64,000 nt of DNA, from assembly GCA_009746045.1 (NCBI GenBank), contig RPFO01000276.1:2682102-2746101 (forward strand). The letters run 5' to 3'. This DNA is from Mesostigma viride. Its lineage: Eukaryota > Streptophyta > Mesostigmatophyceae > Mesostigmatales > Mesostigmataceae. Numbering within the stretch: the first letter of the stretch is position 1; the number at the start of each line of letters is the position of its first letter. Below the pieces are notes generated by a model, which worked only from the letters and a program-made list of their open reading frames with translations, made no database searches and was not told the DNA's origin. This document shows, piece by piece, positions 49,440-59,177 of this stretch. Both the position numbers and the translations under genes were made by a program.

Positions 49440-49997
49440 CTACTCAGACGGTGGGTTTTGGGGCTGCGTTGCATCACCCAAGACTGGGTTAGTCTGGCCG
49501 TCCTGTTTGCTGGCACCAAGCAGCCACCGGAGCCCCTCTATTGATGCCTTGTTCACGAGCATGTTGGGCGGCACCGTGGAGACCAGCATTGCAAGGTTGC
49601 TGGAGATGCGCTGGGATAATGACAGCTCAGCTGCTGTGGGATGGCCAGGGTCCTGCCGCAGCGCAGCCAACGCTGAATCCGAGCAGCGTTAAAAAGGGAA
49701 ACAAGAGGCATAAGACAGGTAAAAAGTCCTCATTTAGTCAGCAAGCATGTCGGGGGACGTGGCATTTTTTGACAAAGACCGAGTGCGCATCACATGCCCA
49801 AAACAGTGGCCAGAAAAGCCCATGTACTTGAATTGGGTTCGTCGTTTATGAGCGTACGTACCTGCAAACTCTGATATCATACTTGCAGTCGAATCGAGCA
49901 TCATTGTCGCAGGGGATGGTTTCATAACTTTGTGGATCCGCTTCTTCTTCCTCCTATGTGCTTCAAAGTCACCATTCTCTCGAGTATGCTTCGCCAT
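49440..49997 (-). CDS. Small two-exon protein of unknown function
   Basis: Exon 1 is 49,997-49,862 and exon 2 is 49,672-49,440. The donor CAG|GTACGT is strong, the acceptor is TTCAG, and phases match, giving 122 residues. The start MAKHTRENGDFEAHRRKKKR is strongly basic. The rest looks helical, with ATMMLDSTASMISEFAALAA and ISSNLAMLVSTVPPNMLVNK. I do not recognise the family. The layout (basic tail, then helices) loosely recalls a histone-fold subunit, but key residues do not line up. It is the last host-like gene before the virus-like block. Confidence 0.55.
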
Positions 49998-50297
49998 TCC
50001 GGACGTGGCAATCTGCTCACTGTATATACTACTAGAATTCGAATTCTGCACCAGACGTGCTCCTGTTTGACCAAAACACGCTAGTGCGCTGGGAAAAGCC
50101 GCAATATATCATAAGCTAAATCCTAGGCTTCGCGATAGCGACCCCTTCCCATTGGGCGGAAGTAATGCGCGTGGCGATCGGTCAGGGCACCCAGTGGATG
50201 CGTGGCTAGGTGGTGGCCGTGTGTGGGCGTGTGGGGGCAGGTGGCAGTGTGTGTGTGTGGTGGGGGCGGTGGGGGTGTGGGAAGGGCGTGAGAGTTT

Positions 50298-50844
50298 GGA
50301 TAGGCTTCTCCGGACGCGGGCATAGAAGGCTATCCACGTATACCCGGTGGGCAGCCGTTCTGGGTGGACGAGTGTCTTTTTTTGAAATAGAAGCCTATCC
50401 ACGACCAAAGGGCGGGAGTGGCTGGAGAGGGCGTGCCAAATTCGTTCGATGGGTGGGAGGGGGTTGAGAGGGCTCGAGTTTGGATAGGCTTCTTTTGGTA
50501 TTCTTCTTTTTTAGACAATAAGAGTAAGAATAATATGGGCTATAGGGCCAATATACGGATGCGTATATGGGGTTTTATGGGGTATAGTGGTCAGGGGGGC
50601 GGGGAGAATATTGTTGGAAGGGATTGTCAAAAAAGAAGGCACTCCAGAGAAGCCTATCCACGACCAAAGGGCGGGAGGGGCCGGAGAGGGGTTGCTAAAT
50701 TCGTTCGATGGGCGGGAGGGGGGTTGAGAGGGTTCGAGTTTGGATAGGCTTCTCTTTCGGACATGGGTGTATAGTGGGCGGGCGCGTCGTTTGGCGGGGC
50801 GAAGGTGGATAGGCTTCTCCTCGCGATCGATTAGAAGGCTATCC
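50298..50844. repeat. Eight copies of a GGATAGGCTTCT palindrome arm
   Basis: GGATAGGCTTCT or its complement (up to one mismatch) lies at 50,298, 50,324, 50,389, 50,482, 50,648, 50,742, 50,807 and 50,833, in strictly alternating orientation. This gives two tight hairpins (loops of about 14 bp) at the ends and two longer inverted units of about 105 bp in the middle. The middle units share their inner sequence (GACCAAAGGGCGGGAG and AAATTCGTTCGATGGG). No gene is seen in 50,100-50,940. It lies where host-like sequence gives way to virus-like genes. Confidence 0.85.
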
Positions 50845-50966
50845 ACGTCGGGAGCGCGCGGTGGGGGTGCGAGTGCGATGCACTTGTGTGGGAGCGAGGG
50901 CTGGGGGGGGGTCTGGGTGCAGACGCGCGCTAAAAATAAATGTGGGCGGATAGGTATACGCGCTCC

Positions 50967-53032
50967 ATGGTGACAAGTTCAGTCCCTATATCCAGCATCG
51001 CAAGGAGGTCGTCGGTCGCGTCTCGCTTTCCCGCTCCGGTGGTATTATCTGCGGGCATCTGCGGTGGCGTTCGCGCTGACGGCGGCGCTTGCCGTCGCCG
51101 CACGTCGGACGGTGGCCGGTGCGCGGCGCACGGGGGGGGAGGGCGGGAGGGGCGAGGGCGGGAGGAGGGAGGAAGGGGCGGCACGGTACACGTGCTTTCA
51201 ATATCTTCGATTATAACGATCCTTCCGAGTACCCCCCTCATTTTTGGGATGACAATTACGTACCGAGCGACGACGACTCCGATGGCGACGATGGCGTGGG
51301 ATACGCGCGGTATGCCGCCGGGTACACTCCCATGCGACAACGGCACGGTACGCGGGCTTTCGACGCGTCCGATGAACGCGCTCGACTGAATTACGAGAGG
51401 GCTGTTTACGCCGCTGAACAGGCTATGGCCGTCGATAGGGTTCGTTACGCCGCCGAGCAGGCTATGGCCATCGATAGGTCTCGTTACGCCGCCGAACAGG
51501 CCCGAGCTGCTAAACAGGCCGCCGAACAGGCCAGGGCCGCTGAACAGGCTGCCGCAGAGGCCAGGGACGCTGAACAGGCCGCCGCAGAGGCCAGGGACGC
51601 TGAACAGGCCGCCGCAGATGCCAGGGACGCTGAACAGGCCGCTGAAGAGGCGAGGGCCGCTAAACAAGCTGAAATAGACAAACGGGCTAAAGCTATAGCC
51701 GAACAGTCTCGGGCCGACAGACGGGAGTGGGAGGCCAAACAGGCTGCTTTACAGGCCGCCAAAGAAGATGAATATTGGGAAAGGATTCAAGCCGCAAAAG
51801 ACGCTGCCGCACAGGAACGGCTGGCTATACAGGCTGCTAGACAGGCCGCCGAACAGGATCGGATCGACAAACAGGCTGCTAAACGGGCTGCCGAGCAGGC
51901 CCGAGCTGACAAACAGGCTCGAGCTGACGAGAGGGCCCGGGCCGCTAAACAGGCCGCTGAAGAGGCTCGAGCTGCTAAACTGGCTGCCGAGCGGGCTTTA
52001 GCTGCCGAGAGGGATCGAGTAGCCAAAGAGGCCATCAAACGGGCTATGGAAGCTCATTATAAGGCTCTGGCCGAGGAGAGGGCTCGGGCTGCGGAGGAGC
52101 AGAGGGCTCGGCTCGCAAAGGAGAAACAGATGCGTGAAAGGGAGGCACGCGCGGCTGCTGCGGCTGCGGCTGCGGAAAGAGCGAAACGGGCGGAAGCTGA
52201 GAGGCGGCATAAAGAAGACATGGCGAGAATGGAAAGAGAACGATACGAGCGGGATCAAGCACGGGCAAGGGAGCGTGCAAAGAAACCTTCCAAGCATTGG
52301 TTTACTGGTGCCCCGTATGCTCCCGCCGCCCCGACTGCAGGACACCAACCGCCACCTTCCGATGGACGGCCCAAAGCATACAGCAGCCCCTTATTCGGGG
52401 ACGAGTGGCGCGAGTACATGCCCAATGCCCCCAAGGCGCGACCAGCCAAACCGAAACCCTCCGCCGCCTACGAGGATTTCGCTGCGGACATGAGACGCGA
52501 ACGTGCTCGCTCGGCCGCCTACGAGGATTTTTTTTCGGGCAGGTGGAACGGACGTGCTCGCTCGTCCGCCGGCCCTAGCGCCCCGCCGCCCTCATCAAGG
52601 CCAGCTGGTTACGCGCCTAATGCGCCTCCGCCGAGAGCACCCCCGCCTAGAGCGCCTCCGCACCGTCCTCCTCCCGCCGCGCGCACAGACGAATGGTCCG
52701 GTGCGGTCCTCAATGCCGGTGTGAATCTGCAGAAGCTCACTGCCGAGGACCGCAAGGCCGTGGAGGAGCTGCAGAGGAAGGCCCGAGATACGTTCGGACA
52801 GCTGCCGACCACCGCTTCGGGGTGGAGAAAGGGGTCATTCAAGTTCCACCCCGACAAGGTGTTGAACCCGGTTGCGCAGAAGATTGCCGAAGAACTGTTC
52901 AAGTCATACGGTAACAAACACGCTGCCTGGAAGGAAGCGCACAATCTCAGCCAGAAGAGGGTTCGACGACACGTAAAAACGGTGAAGAAGAGAGTGACAA
53001 CAAAGGGGGCGCGTCGGCGTTCTCGATTATAG
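50967..53032 (+). CDS. Virus-like alanine-rich coiled-coil protein with J-domain-like C-terminus
   Basis: The main frame (open from 51,089) gives about 640 residues: an acidic stretch, a long coiled coil of AEQA/ARAAKQAAE repeats (about 95-390), a proline-rich linker with two similar AAYEDF units, and a basic C-terminus. Near the end FKFHPDKVLN carries the HPD of J domains, with helix-like sequence on both sides; the usual first helix is only weakly visible. The true N-terminus is probably in another frame: from ATG 50,967 that frame carries C-x9-C-x9-C-x2-H (51,060-51,131), the module found at the start of the genes at 57.7 and 58.2 kb. A G8 run (51,132-51,139) sits between, so one base may be lost or missing. 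HGTRAF occurs twice (51,182 and 51,343). The stop is 22 bp from the convergent OTU gene. Structural or scaffold roles are possible but not shown. Confidence 0.7.
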
Positions 53033-53054
53033 GCCGCATTGACGGCTAGGAGAG

Positions 53055-54278
53055 TCAATCCCTGGCCCGGGTTCGTAGGTCGGATTCCGGGATCAGCGAT
53101 TCGAAGTGGTTCAGTCCGTCAAACCAGATGTACACAGGCTTGTTCTTGGACCGCTGTTGGGAATCGAACTCGCCAGATGCCCAGTATGGCTGCACGTTTA
53201 GTTGGGGCATGGCCCCGCCGCGCAAGAGACCCAGGGTTATAATGTCCGTATTGGTATGGACGGCCGTCATCTGGATGATATCATCGGTGGCATACTCGCA
53301 ACCCTTGAGATCATTTTTGATCTTGTCCGGATCCGCATAGCTCACATAAGCAACGTCCTTGAACGCCCCTTTTTCCAGTTTGGTTTTTAACTCCTTGCGC
53401 AATCGTGTGGCCTTCTCTTTTAGCTGTGCCTGAGTGATCTGTTGGCCTTGCTGGAATGCCTTTCCTAGATAGAACGAGTAGTAGAAGCAGTTGCCATCTC
53501 CCTTTGCTGCACGCTTGAATGCGAATTTGACCCCCCCGAGTGCTCTGTAAATCAAAGGTGCACTGTACGTGATATCCGCGTCCACACCCGCCATCCTCGA
53601 TGGCAGATACACCTTCGTGGAAGGCGGGTACGTGTTTGTAATTCTCAGCCTAGGATCCGTGGTGACAAATCTCCCATATCGCATGTCCATCATCCCGTCG
53701 GCGAGTCTCTCGATATCCGCCAGGTTCGCCACCACGTCATCATTATTATACCTCCGAGGCGCGGTCGGGGCTCCTGCAGATGACTTTTTCTTTTTTGACC
53801 TGTACGGTGGTGGCGGAGGCGGGGGCTGAACTCGCATGCCCTTCATCCCGTCAATGAGTCTCTCGATAGCCACCCGGTCCGCCACCATGGTATCATTTGA
53901 CCTCGCAGGCGGGGGTAAGACTCGTGGAGATGACCCTTTCTTTTTTGACCTGTACGGGGGGGGCGGAGGAGGGGGCGGTGGGTGTAGCAGCGGCGGATTG
54001 CCCTCGTGCTCTCGCCTCTCCAAGTCTTCGACCGCGTACCACCCCCACCGCCTCAGCTGCCCCATACCACGGCACTGTTTCAGGGATCCCACCCCCTTTC
54101 CCGCGTTCCTGTAGCCGCAGTACGCTCTCCCGGGCGTGTCCCCGACGGGCAGGGGTGGTCGTGGGCCCGTCAAGCGGTTTGCTGTGATGGCTCGCTTTCC
54201 GTACATTCTCACTTGGCGCTTGGAGATGCAAATTGCCTGATCCGCGCCCGCTCTATCCCGCGTGTAACCGCAATACAT
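53055..54278 (-). CDS. OTU-type cysteine protease, virus-like
   Basis: A 407-residue protein. Residues 245-400 form an OTU domain: KGDGNCFYYSF with D261 and catalytic C264, YATDDIIQMTAVHTNTDIIT in the middle, and VYIWFDGLNHFESL with catalytic H391. OTU enzymes remove ubiquitin from proteins; large DNA viruses often carry them. Upstream is a tandem of two units: a polyproline run followed by YRSKKK, then IERLIDGMKGMR or IERLADGMMDMR. The polyproline/basic linker may bind partners or DNA (inference). It is divergent from the fibre gene, with 192 bp between starts. Confidence 0.85.
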   Translation of the reverse strand: MYCGYTRDRAGADQAICISKRQVRMYGKRAITANRLTGPRPPLPVGDTPGRAYCGYRNAGKGVGSLKQCRGMGQLRRWGWYAVEDLERREHEGNPPLLHPPPPPPPPPYRSKKKGSSPRVLPPPARSNDTMVADRVAIERLIDGMKGMRVQPPPPPPPYRSKKKKSSAGAPTAPRRYNNDDVVANLADIERLADGMMDMRYGRFVTTDPRLRITNTYPPSTKVYLPSRMAGVDADITYSAPLIYRALGGVKFAFKRAAKGDGNCFYYSFYLGKAFQQGQQITQAQLKEKATRLRKELKTKLEKGAFKDVAYVSYADPDKIKNDLKGCEYATDDIIQMTAVHTNTDIITLGLLRGGAMPQLNVQPYWASGEFDSQQRSKNKPVYIWFDGLNHFESLIPESDLRTRARD

Positions 54279-54436
54279 AAACGCGACTTAATTTAACCGT
54301 CGATTATATTTTACGGAACCGGTCTGCGCGGGGCGCGCGGACGGAAGAGGGTGCCTCGTCAGCATTATCGATGGTAGGAAAAACGAGAGTCATAAATTCT
54401 TAGGAGCCATAAAAAAAAGAAAAAGCGCCCACGTAA

Positions 54437-54443
54437 TTTTTAT
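54437..54443 (+). promoter_or_regulatory. TTTTTAT upstream motif of the fibre gene
   Basis: TTTTTAT ends 27 nt before the ATG at 54,471. The same motif at similar distance precedes three minus-strand genes (58,192, 59,434 and 63,335). Confidence 0.5.
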
Positions 54444-54470
54444 CTTATGCTAGCGGTATAGAACTTTACC

Positions 54471-57400
54471 ATGTCTACCGCTCTGGACCAACTCAGCGAC
54501 GTCCGTTACGCGCGCATGTACTCGACCGCTCTCCTGGGCGACCTCGACCCCGCCGCGAGGGTGAAGGACCTCGTCGTCAAGGCGCAGGACAGCATCGTCA
54601 TCAAGCCCAACAACGGGTACGGCACCAGCGCGACCAACCGCCTCAAGATCGTGGGATCCACCGCCGTCGACGGGGCGCTATCCGTGGACAACGTTACCAT
54701 CGACGGCAGCACCGTCAACTCGTCTTCCGGCAGCCTCGTGCTTTCGTCCGACGCCGGGTCGGTGCGCATGGCCGACGTGGTCGCCTCTGCGGCCTCCCTC
54801 TCGCCGGCCTCCGACGTGAACCTGACCCTCTCCGGCGGTGCCACCAAGTCGGTGTTGGTGGAGGGCGTCAAGTTCACCGACAACGCGGTCACCACCTCCA
54901 GCGGCACCCTGGCGATCAGCTCTGCCGGGTCCTCGGCCGCCGCGCTCCAGCTGGGCGGCGTCACCGTCACCGACGCCTCCGTGTCCTCCTCCACCTCCAA
55001 CGGAAACCTGACCATGGCCAGCAACGGCACCGGCTCCGTGCTCCTGGACAACGTGAAGGTGAAGACCTCGGGCATCAGCAACAACGTGGCCAACGCCGAC
55101 CTGACCCTCTCGTCCAACGGCACCGGGTCGGTGGTGATGGACAGCGTGAAGGTGAAGACGGCGGGCATCACCACCAGAAATAATGAATAGCAATAGCCCT
55201 AGCTTGTAACCATTGGCGTCACTGCCGCTAAGGCAGCCATGCCTAGAATGTTGCCTAGCTGTGCCAACACACCTAGTCACGTGCCGCCAACGCACGGTAC
55301 ACAACCAGCCATAGCCTAGTCCTAGTACAGCCATGCTACGCCCTGGCTATGTTCAGATTACTTGCCCACGCTCCTTGCTATGATATGCTCACATGGGTCT
55401 TATTGCACCCACAGTTTGCCGGATCGTTAGCCTGTCCTTTTAGCTAGCCGCGCCCGATTGCAGCTGTGGCATGCCTTTGGCATGAAGGAGACTGGGGGTC
55501 TCTGCCCTTTCTCCTGTAGTGCACACACAGGGATTAAAAGCACTTCGGTGCTCCGTGACTCCCCAACGGGAGCACGAGTTTAATTAATTAATTAATTAAT
55601 CACCACCAGCAGCGGCACGCTCTCGCTGACCTCTGCGGGGCGGCTACCAACCAGGTGAACGTGGCCGGCATCACGATGACGAACGCCAGCATCAGTGCCG
55701 CGTCGGCGAGCACCGTGACGGTGGCGAAGGACCTGACCCTGACCAGCACTGCGGGCGGAAGCGGCAAGGTGACGACCTCGGCGGGCAATCTGGAGCTGAC
55801 CAGCGCGAGCGGCACGGTGGCCGTCACGGGGGCCCTGACCGGCTCCAGCACGATCACCAGCACCGGCAACATGGTGGTGGGAGGGGACCTGAAGGTTGCG
55901 GGCGTTATCGACAGCACGAACGCGAGCGGGAACCTGGAGATCATGGACAAGACGGTGAAGGTGGGTTACCAGCCAGGGTCTGCGCTGGTGATGGATTTCC
56001 CATTCACCAGTTCCGCCAGTGTAGCGCCCGCGTACAGCAACATCGGCGTTTCGGTATTTAACGGAGCCAGTGTGAGTGGAGGGGCGCTGAACATCTCCAC
56101 TGCGTTGTATTCTAGGGCCGGTGTGTACTACCCGTCCTCGTACACGAAGGTGCCTTACACCGTCTACGATTTGACAAATGAAAGCGTGAACTTCGAGTTC
56201 CCTCTGACAATCTCCAGTGCTTTGAGTGCCAACCCCACGGCCGATTACCAGTTCTTTGATATTGCACAATATGACGGAGCTGGGAACTCGTGGATCCGCT
56301 TTCACACGCGGGCTTCGGGGGGTCTTAAGATCCAGTACGACAGGGGGCCTGGCACGCAGACCGTTTACACGGATGCGAACGACTTTTTGTCCGCGGCGGG
56401 GACGTGGATCTTCAAAGTCGCATTTGCCCGTTCCGGAGCGACCTCTCTCATGACGGTCACGTACAACAAGGACGGGGGCGCGTACACGACCATGACATTT
56501 AACAGCGGTGCCAGCACTACCTTTGACGCGTCTCTTGTGTGGGCGCGATCGAGTTCAACAAACACCATCGTCTTTGGTAGCAACTCCCAGTCCGCGAACC
56601 AGAACTGGAGTATCGACTACTTCAAGATGACCAAGGGCGTGGCCTCGACCAACGCAGCTTCTGAGAACTCCGGCCTGTTTGTGGACGGCAGCGCCTCCTA
56701 CTCGAACCGCGCCCTCACCTGGCACATGGGCGCCGGCGAGACCTCGCAGGACAAGGGCGACTACACCGGCTCGTACTGGCACGTGGAGGGCGGCCAGCTG
56801 CTGCTCTCTCGCACCATCCTGGCGGCCGACCGCGAGGCGCCCGCCACCAACGTCAATCTTGCCTCCCTGGCCAGCGGCTCCGACACGCTGCGGTGGGAGT
56901 TCTCCTCCTCCAAGGCCAGCACCGTCGGCAGCGCCACCTTCAGCGGCAGCGGCACCGTCGCGGACGGCGTGCTCAAGGAGTCCGGCTCCCAGTTCGACTC
57001 CGTGTCGCCCAACGTCACGGGCACGTTCTCTCTGATCATCAAGGTGCTGCCCCAGTTCGACCTGTCCACGCTGACCCTCCTGACCGACCTGATCGAGTAC
57101 GGCTACCTTGCCGTGCAGATCTCGAGCGGCGGCTTCCTGACCTTCTCCGACGGCGTGAACGCGGCCATCGTCATGGACACCCCCGTGCACGCCGAGCCGT
57201 TCACCCTGTGCATCACCATGAGCGGGTCGCAGGTCAAGTTCTACCTGGACGGCGCCCTGGTGGCTTCCTCGGCCAACGGCGCGTTGGGCGCGAACCCGAA
57301 TCTGGTGCTGTACGGCGGGTACGTCGGTAGCGTGTGGTACGACGACGTGCGCTTCGTGTCCGGCCAGGCGCTCACGGCGGCCAACACGATGCTGTACGGC

Positions 57401-57616
57401 TGGCGGGAGATGTACGCGGCCAACCAGACGGTGACGTACGGTTTCCGCATCTCCAACAACGAGGGCCTGCAGCTGGTGAAGGTGCGCGGGTCGGGCGGCA
57501 GCAACGGATGGGTCGGCACCAACCCCGCGCCCAACACGGTGACGTCCGGCAACAGCATGGGCGCCATCGGGGCAGCCACCGCGTCCGTCATCAGCGAGAG
57601 CCAGATGGCGTTTTGA
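54471..57616 (+). pseudogene. Large fibre/lectin-like structural protein, disrupted
   Basis: The first part (54,471-55,177) and the second (from 55,610; open from 55,655) belong to one gene of about 900 residues. The N-terminal half consists of beta-type repeats of 25-40 residues (SNGTGSVLLDNVKVKTSGIS, then SNGTGSVVMDSVKVKTAGIT), like trimeric fibre shafts. The C-terminal half has two concanavalin/LamG-like jelly-roll regions (about 56,040-56,640 and 56,700-57,370; for example YDGAGNSWIRFH and FTLCITMSGSQVKFYLDGAL), then a repetitive tip. Such proteins are usually virion surface fibres that bind glycans. Two lesions are seen: the LINE fragment 55,178-55,609, and a one-base loss at the G run 55,637-55,640, needed because the two halves are otherwise out of frame. 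Confidence 0.85.
55167..55609 (+). mobile_element. LINE 3' fragment inserted in the fibre gene
   Basis: ATCACCACCAG is repeated at 55,167-55,177 and 55,599-55,609. The inserted piece has the same 3' UTR as the copy at 47.7 kb, the terminal hairpin around CTCCCCAACGGGAG (about 55,559-55,572) and a TTAATTAATT tail. It adds stop codons to the fibre frame. Confidence 0.95.
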
Positions 57617-57738
57617 GCGCGTTTAACCCGCGAACCTTGATCACACCAATCGGCGATGCCTAGCCAGAGCCGCAGAAGCTCCATGAACAATCCTTCTGCG
57701 CTTGTTCATAATGACCTCTCCCAGTTGGTCTCTGGTAC

Positions 57739-58167
57739 TCATCGCCTTGGACGCCCAGGGCGTCTCGTTTGCTTCTTCGCCTGTCCTGTTTTATGGAGAG
57801 GGGGGTCGGGCGTGGGGGGCATGGGAGGAGCTGACGGGGCGTGTGCGTCAATCGCGCGATTGTTGTCCTCCAGTATGCGATCCAGGGATGCGAGCCAGGG
57901 GTCTTGTGACAGATCGTTGGGGTGGTAGGACTTTCTCTCGTTCCTTTTCTGTTTAGCGATGCCACTTTGGATCATCGGTATGGGACTCTTGTCCACGTAC
58001 ATGTACTTCATGGTGCGCGCCAATCTGTCTACGTCATTATCCACGCGTCTCGTGCTGTGCCCCTTGGTGTGATGCACAATTGGCTGCCCCTTGTGCATGT
58101 GGCACCTCCCCCTCGCGACCTCAATGTTGCATGTCCCTCCAGTCCTAGTCTGAGCGCGGCACTTCAT
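57739..58167 (-). CDS. Small protein with Cys/His N-terminal module (142 aa)
   Basis: The start MKCRAQTRTGGTC continues to GRCHMH, giving C3-x9-C13-x8-C22-x2-H25, a likely zinc-binding knuckle of a type seen in short proteins of viruses. The next 20 residues (KGQP, GHSTRR) match the neighbour at 58.2 kb. The rest is basic and proline-rich with no known fold. TTTTTAT at 58,192-58,198 lies 24 nt upstream of the ATG. The gene converges with the fibre gene. Function unknown. Confidence 0.75.
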   Translation of the reverse strand: MKCRAQTRTGGTCNIEVARGRCHMHKGQPIVHHTKGHSTRRVDNDVDRLARTMKYMYVDKSPIPMIQSGIAKQKRNERKSYHPNDLSQDPWLASLDRILEDNNRAIDAHAPSAPPMPPTPDPPLHKTGQAKKQTRRPGRPRR

Positions 58168-58191
58168 TTACACGATCTACTTTAAGGAACG

Positions 58192-58198
58192 ATAAAAA
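58192..58198 (-). promoter_or_regulatory. TTTTTAT upstream motif
   Basis: On the minus strand, 24 nt before the ATG at 58,167, within the 46-bp gap between two same-strand genes. Confidence 0.5.
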
Positions 58199-58213
58199 GC
58201 ACAACGGCCGCCT

Positions 58214-59170
58214 TTAGTACCTCTTTACGCGTTTGGCGAATCTCATGGCGTCCAGTTCGGCCTTCTCTATGTCTGCTTGTACTTTCGCGCGCTCATGCGC
58301 ATGTGGATCACGATCAGCAACACCGAATGATGGGCCGACAACGGGGACTCCGAAGAGCGGTGTAGAAAGAGCGGGGTACAGCGGAGGTGGCGGTCGCGTC
58401 GGAGGTGGTGGTGGGAGCCTGCGTTTCAGGTCGTCCACTGTCTTCCACGTTGTCGTTCGTCGAGTGATCGGGATCTTCATCCCTTCCATTCGTGCAGTTT
58501 CGTTTAGGATAACATTGTCAAGACGTTCCCTTATTTTCTTTGCTCGTGCTCCGTACGTGTCTAGCGCCTCGTTCTTAATATTCGGCAAAATTTGATAGCG
58601 TAGCCAAGCATCATTGTTGCGATTCATTGCCTCCTCATACTCTGCCCATTGTTCATCTGTTGGTCTATCAGTCAGGTTTGCCCGAATATTCTTAAGATTT
58701 TCTTGTCGGCGCACAGATTCATCCCAAGCGTCGTTTTTTGGCTTGTTTAATTTTGCATTGGCCTTGGTGATAGCCTCTTCTCTTGACCGCCACTTGTCGC
58801 GGACCGCGGTGGCAGTTTCAATGTACCTGTCTTTCCCCCCCGCGACCGCCCAATTCAGCCTATCCTTGTCACTTGCATGTTTCTCGGCGTTATGAAAGGC
58901 TACTTTATCAACGTAGTCAGGACCTGGCCCGCTGTCTAAGAGCAATTGTTTAGGATCACTGTCAACGCCCTCCGCGTCAATTTGTGGGTCGTTGACAACA
59001 TCGCCCGCCCGCATCCGGTGCCTGTACCGCCGCCGACGCGTGCCAAACGCTCTCGTGCCGTGCACCTTGCTGACTTTGGCTTTCGGCTGTCCCTTGTGCA
59101 GGTGGCACCTCCCCCTCGCGACTTCTAATTTGCATGTACCTCCAGATCTCGTAGCAGCCCTGCACTTCAT
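58214..59170 (-). CDS. Protein with Cys/His N-terminal module (318 aa)
   Basis: It starts MKCRAATRSGGTC and GRCHLH with the same C-x9-C-x8-C-x2-H spacing, then KGQPKAKVSKVHGTRAF. HGTRAF is also found twice in the coiled-coil protein at 51 kb. The middle is helical and charged (DRLNWAVAGGKDRYIETATA, then EEYEAMN-like repeats), and the end is proline-rich then basic. The function is unknown. A shared module in three genes of this block suggests a common binding partner, such as nucleic acid, or common virion packaging (inference). Confidence 0.75.
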   Translation of the reverse strand: MKCRAATRSGGTCKLEVARGRCHLHKGQPKAKVSKVHGTRAFGTRRRRYRHRMRAGDVVNDPQIDAEGVDSDPKQLLLDSGPGPDYVDKVAFHNAEKHASDKDRLNWAVAGGKDRYIETATAVRDKWRSREEAITKANAKLNKPKNDAWDESVRRQENLKNIRANLTDRPTDEQWAEYEEAMNRNNDAWLRYQILPNIKNEALDTYGARAKKIRERLDNVILNETARMEGMKIPITRRTTTWKTVDDLKRRLPPPPPTRPPPPLYPALSTPLFGVPVVGPSFGVADRDPHAHERAKVQADIEKAELDAMRFAKRVKRY

Positions 59171-59177
59171 TGTTTTT

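Noticed and set aside
49440-49997. Divergent histone H2B
   Set aside because: A basic tail followed by helices looked suggestive, but the conserved H2B residues and helix spacing do not line up.
50930-51667. Minus-strand 245-codon frame
   Set aside because: Antisense shadow of the alanine-rich coiled-coil gene; it has its composition in reverse.
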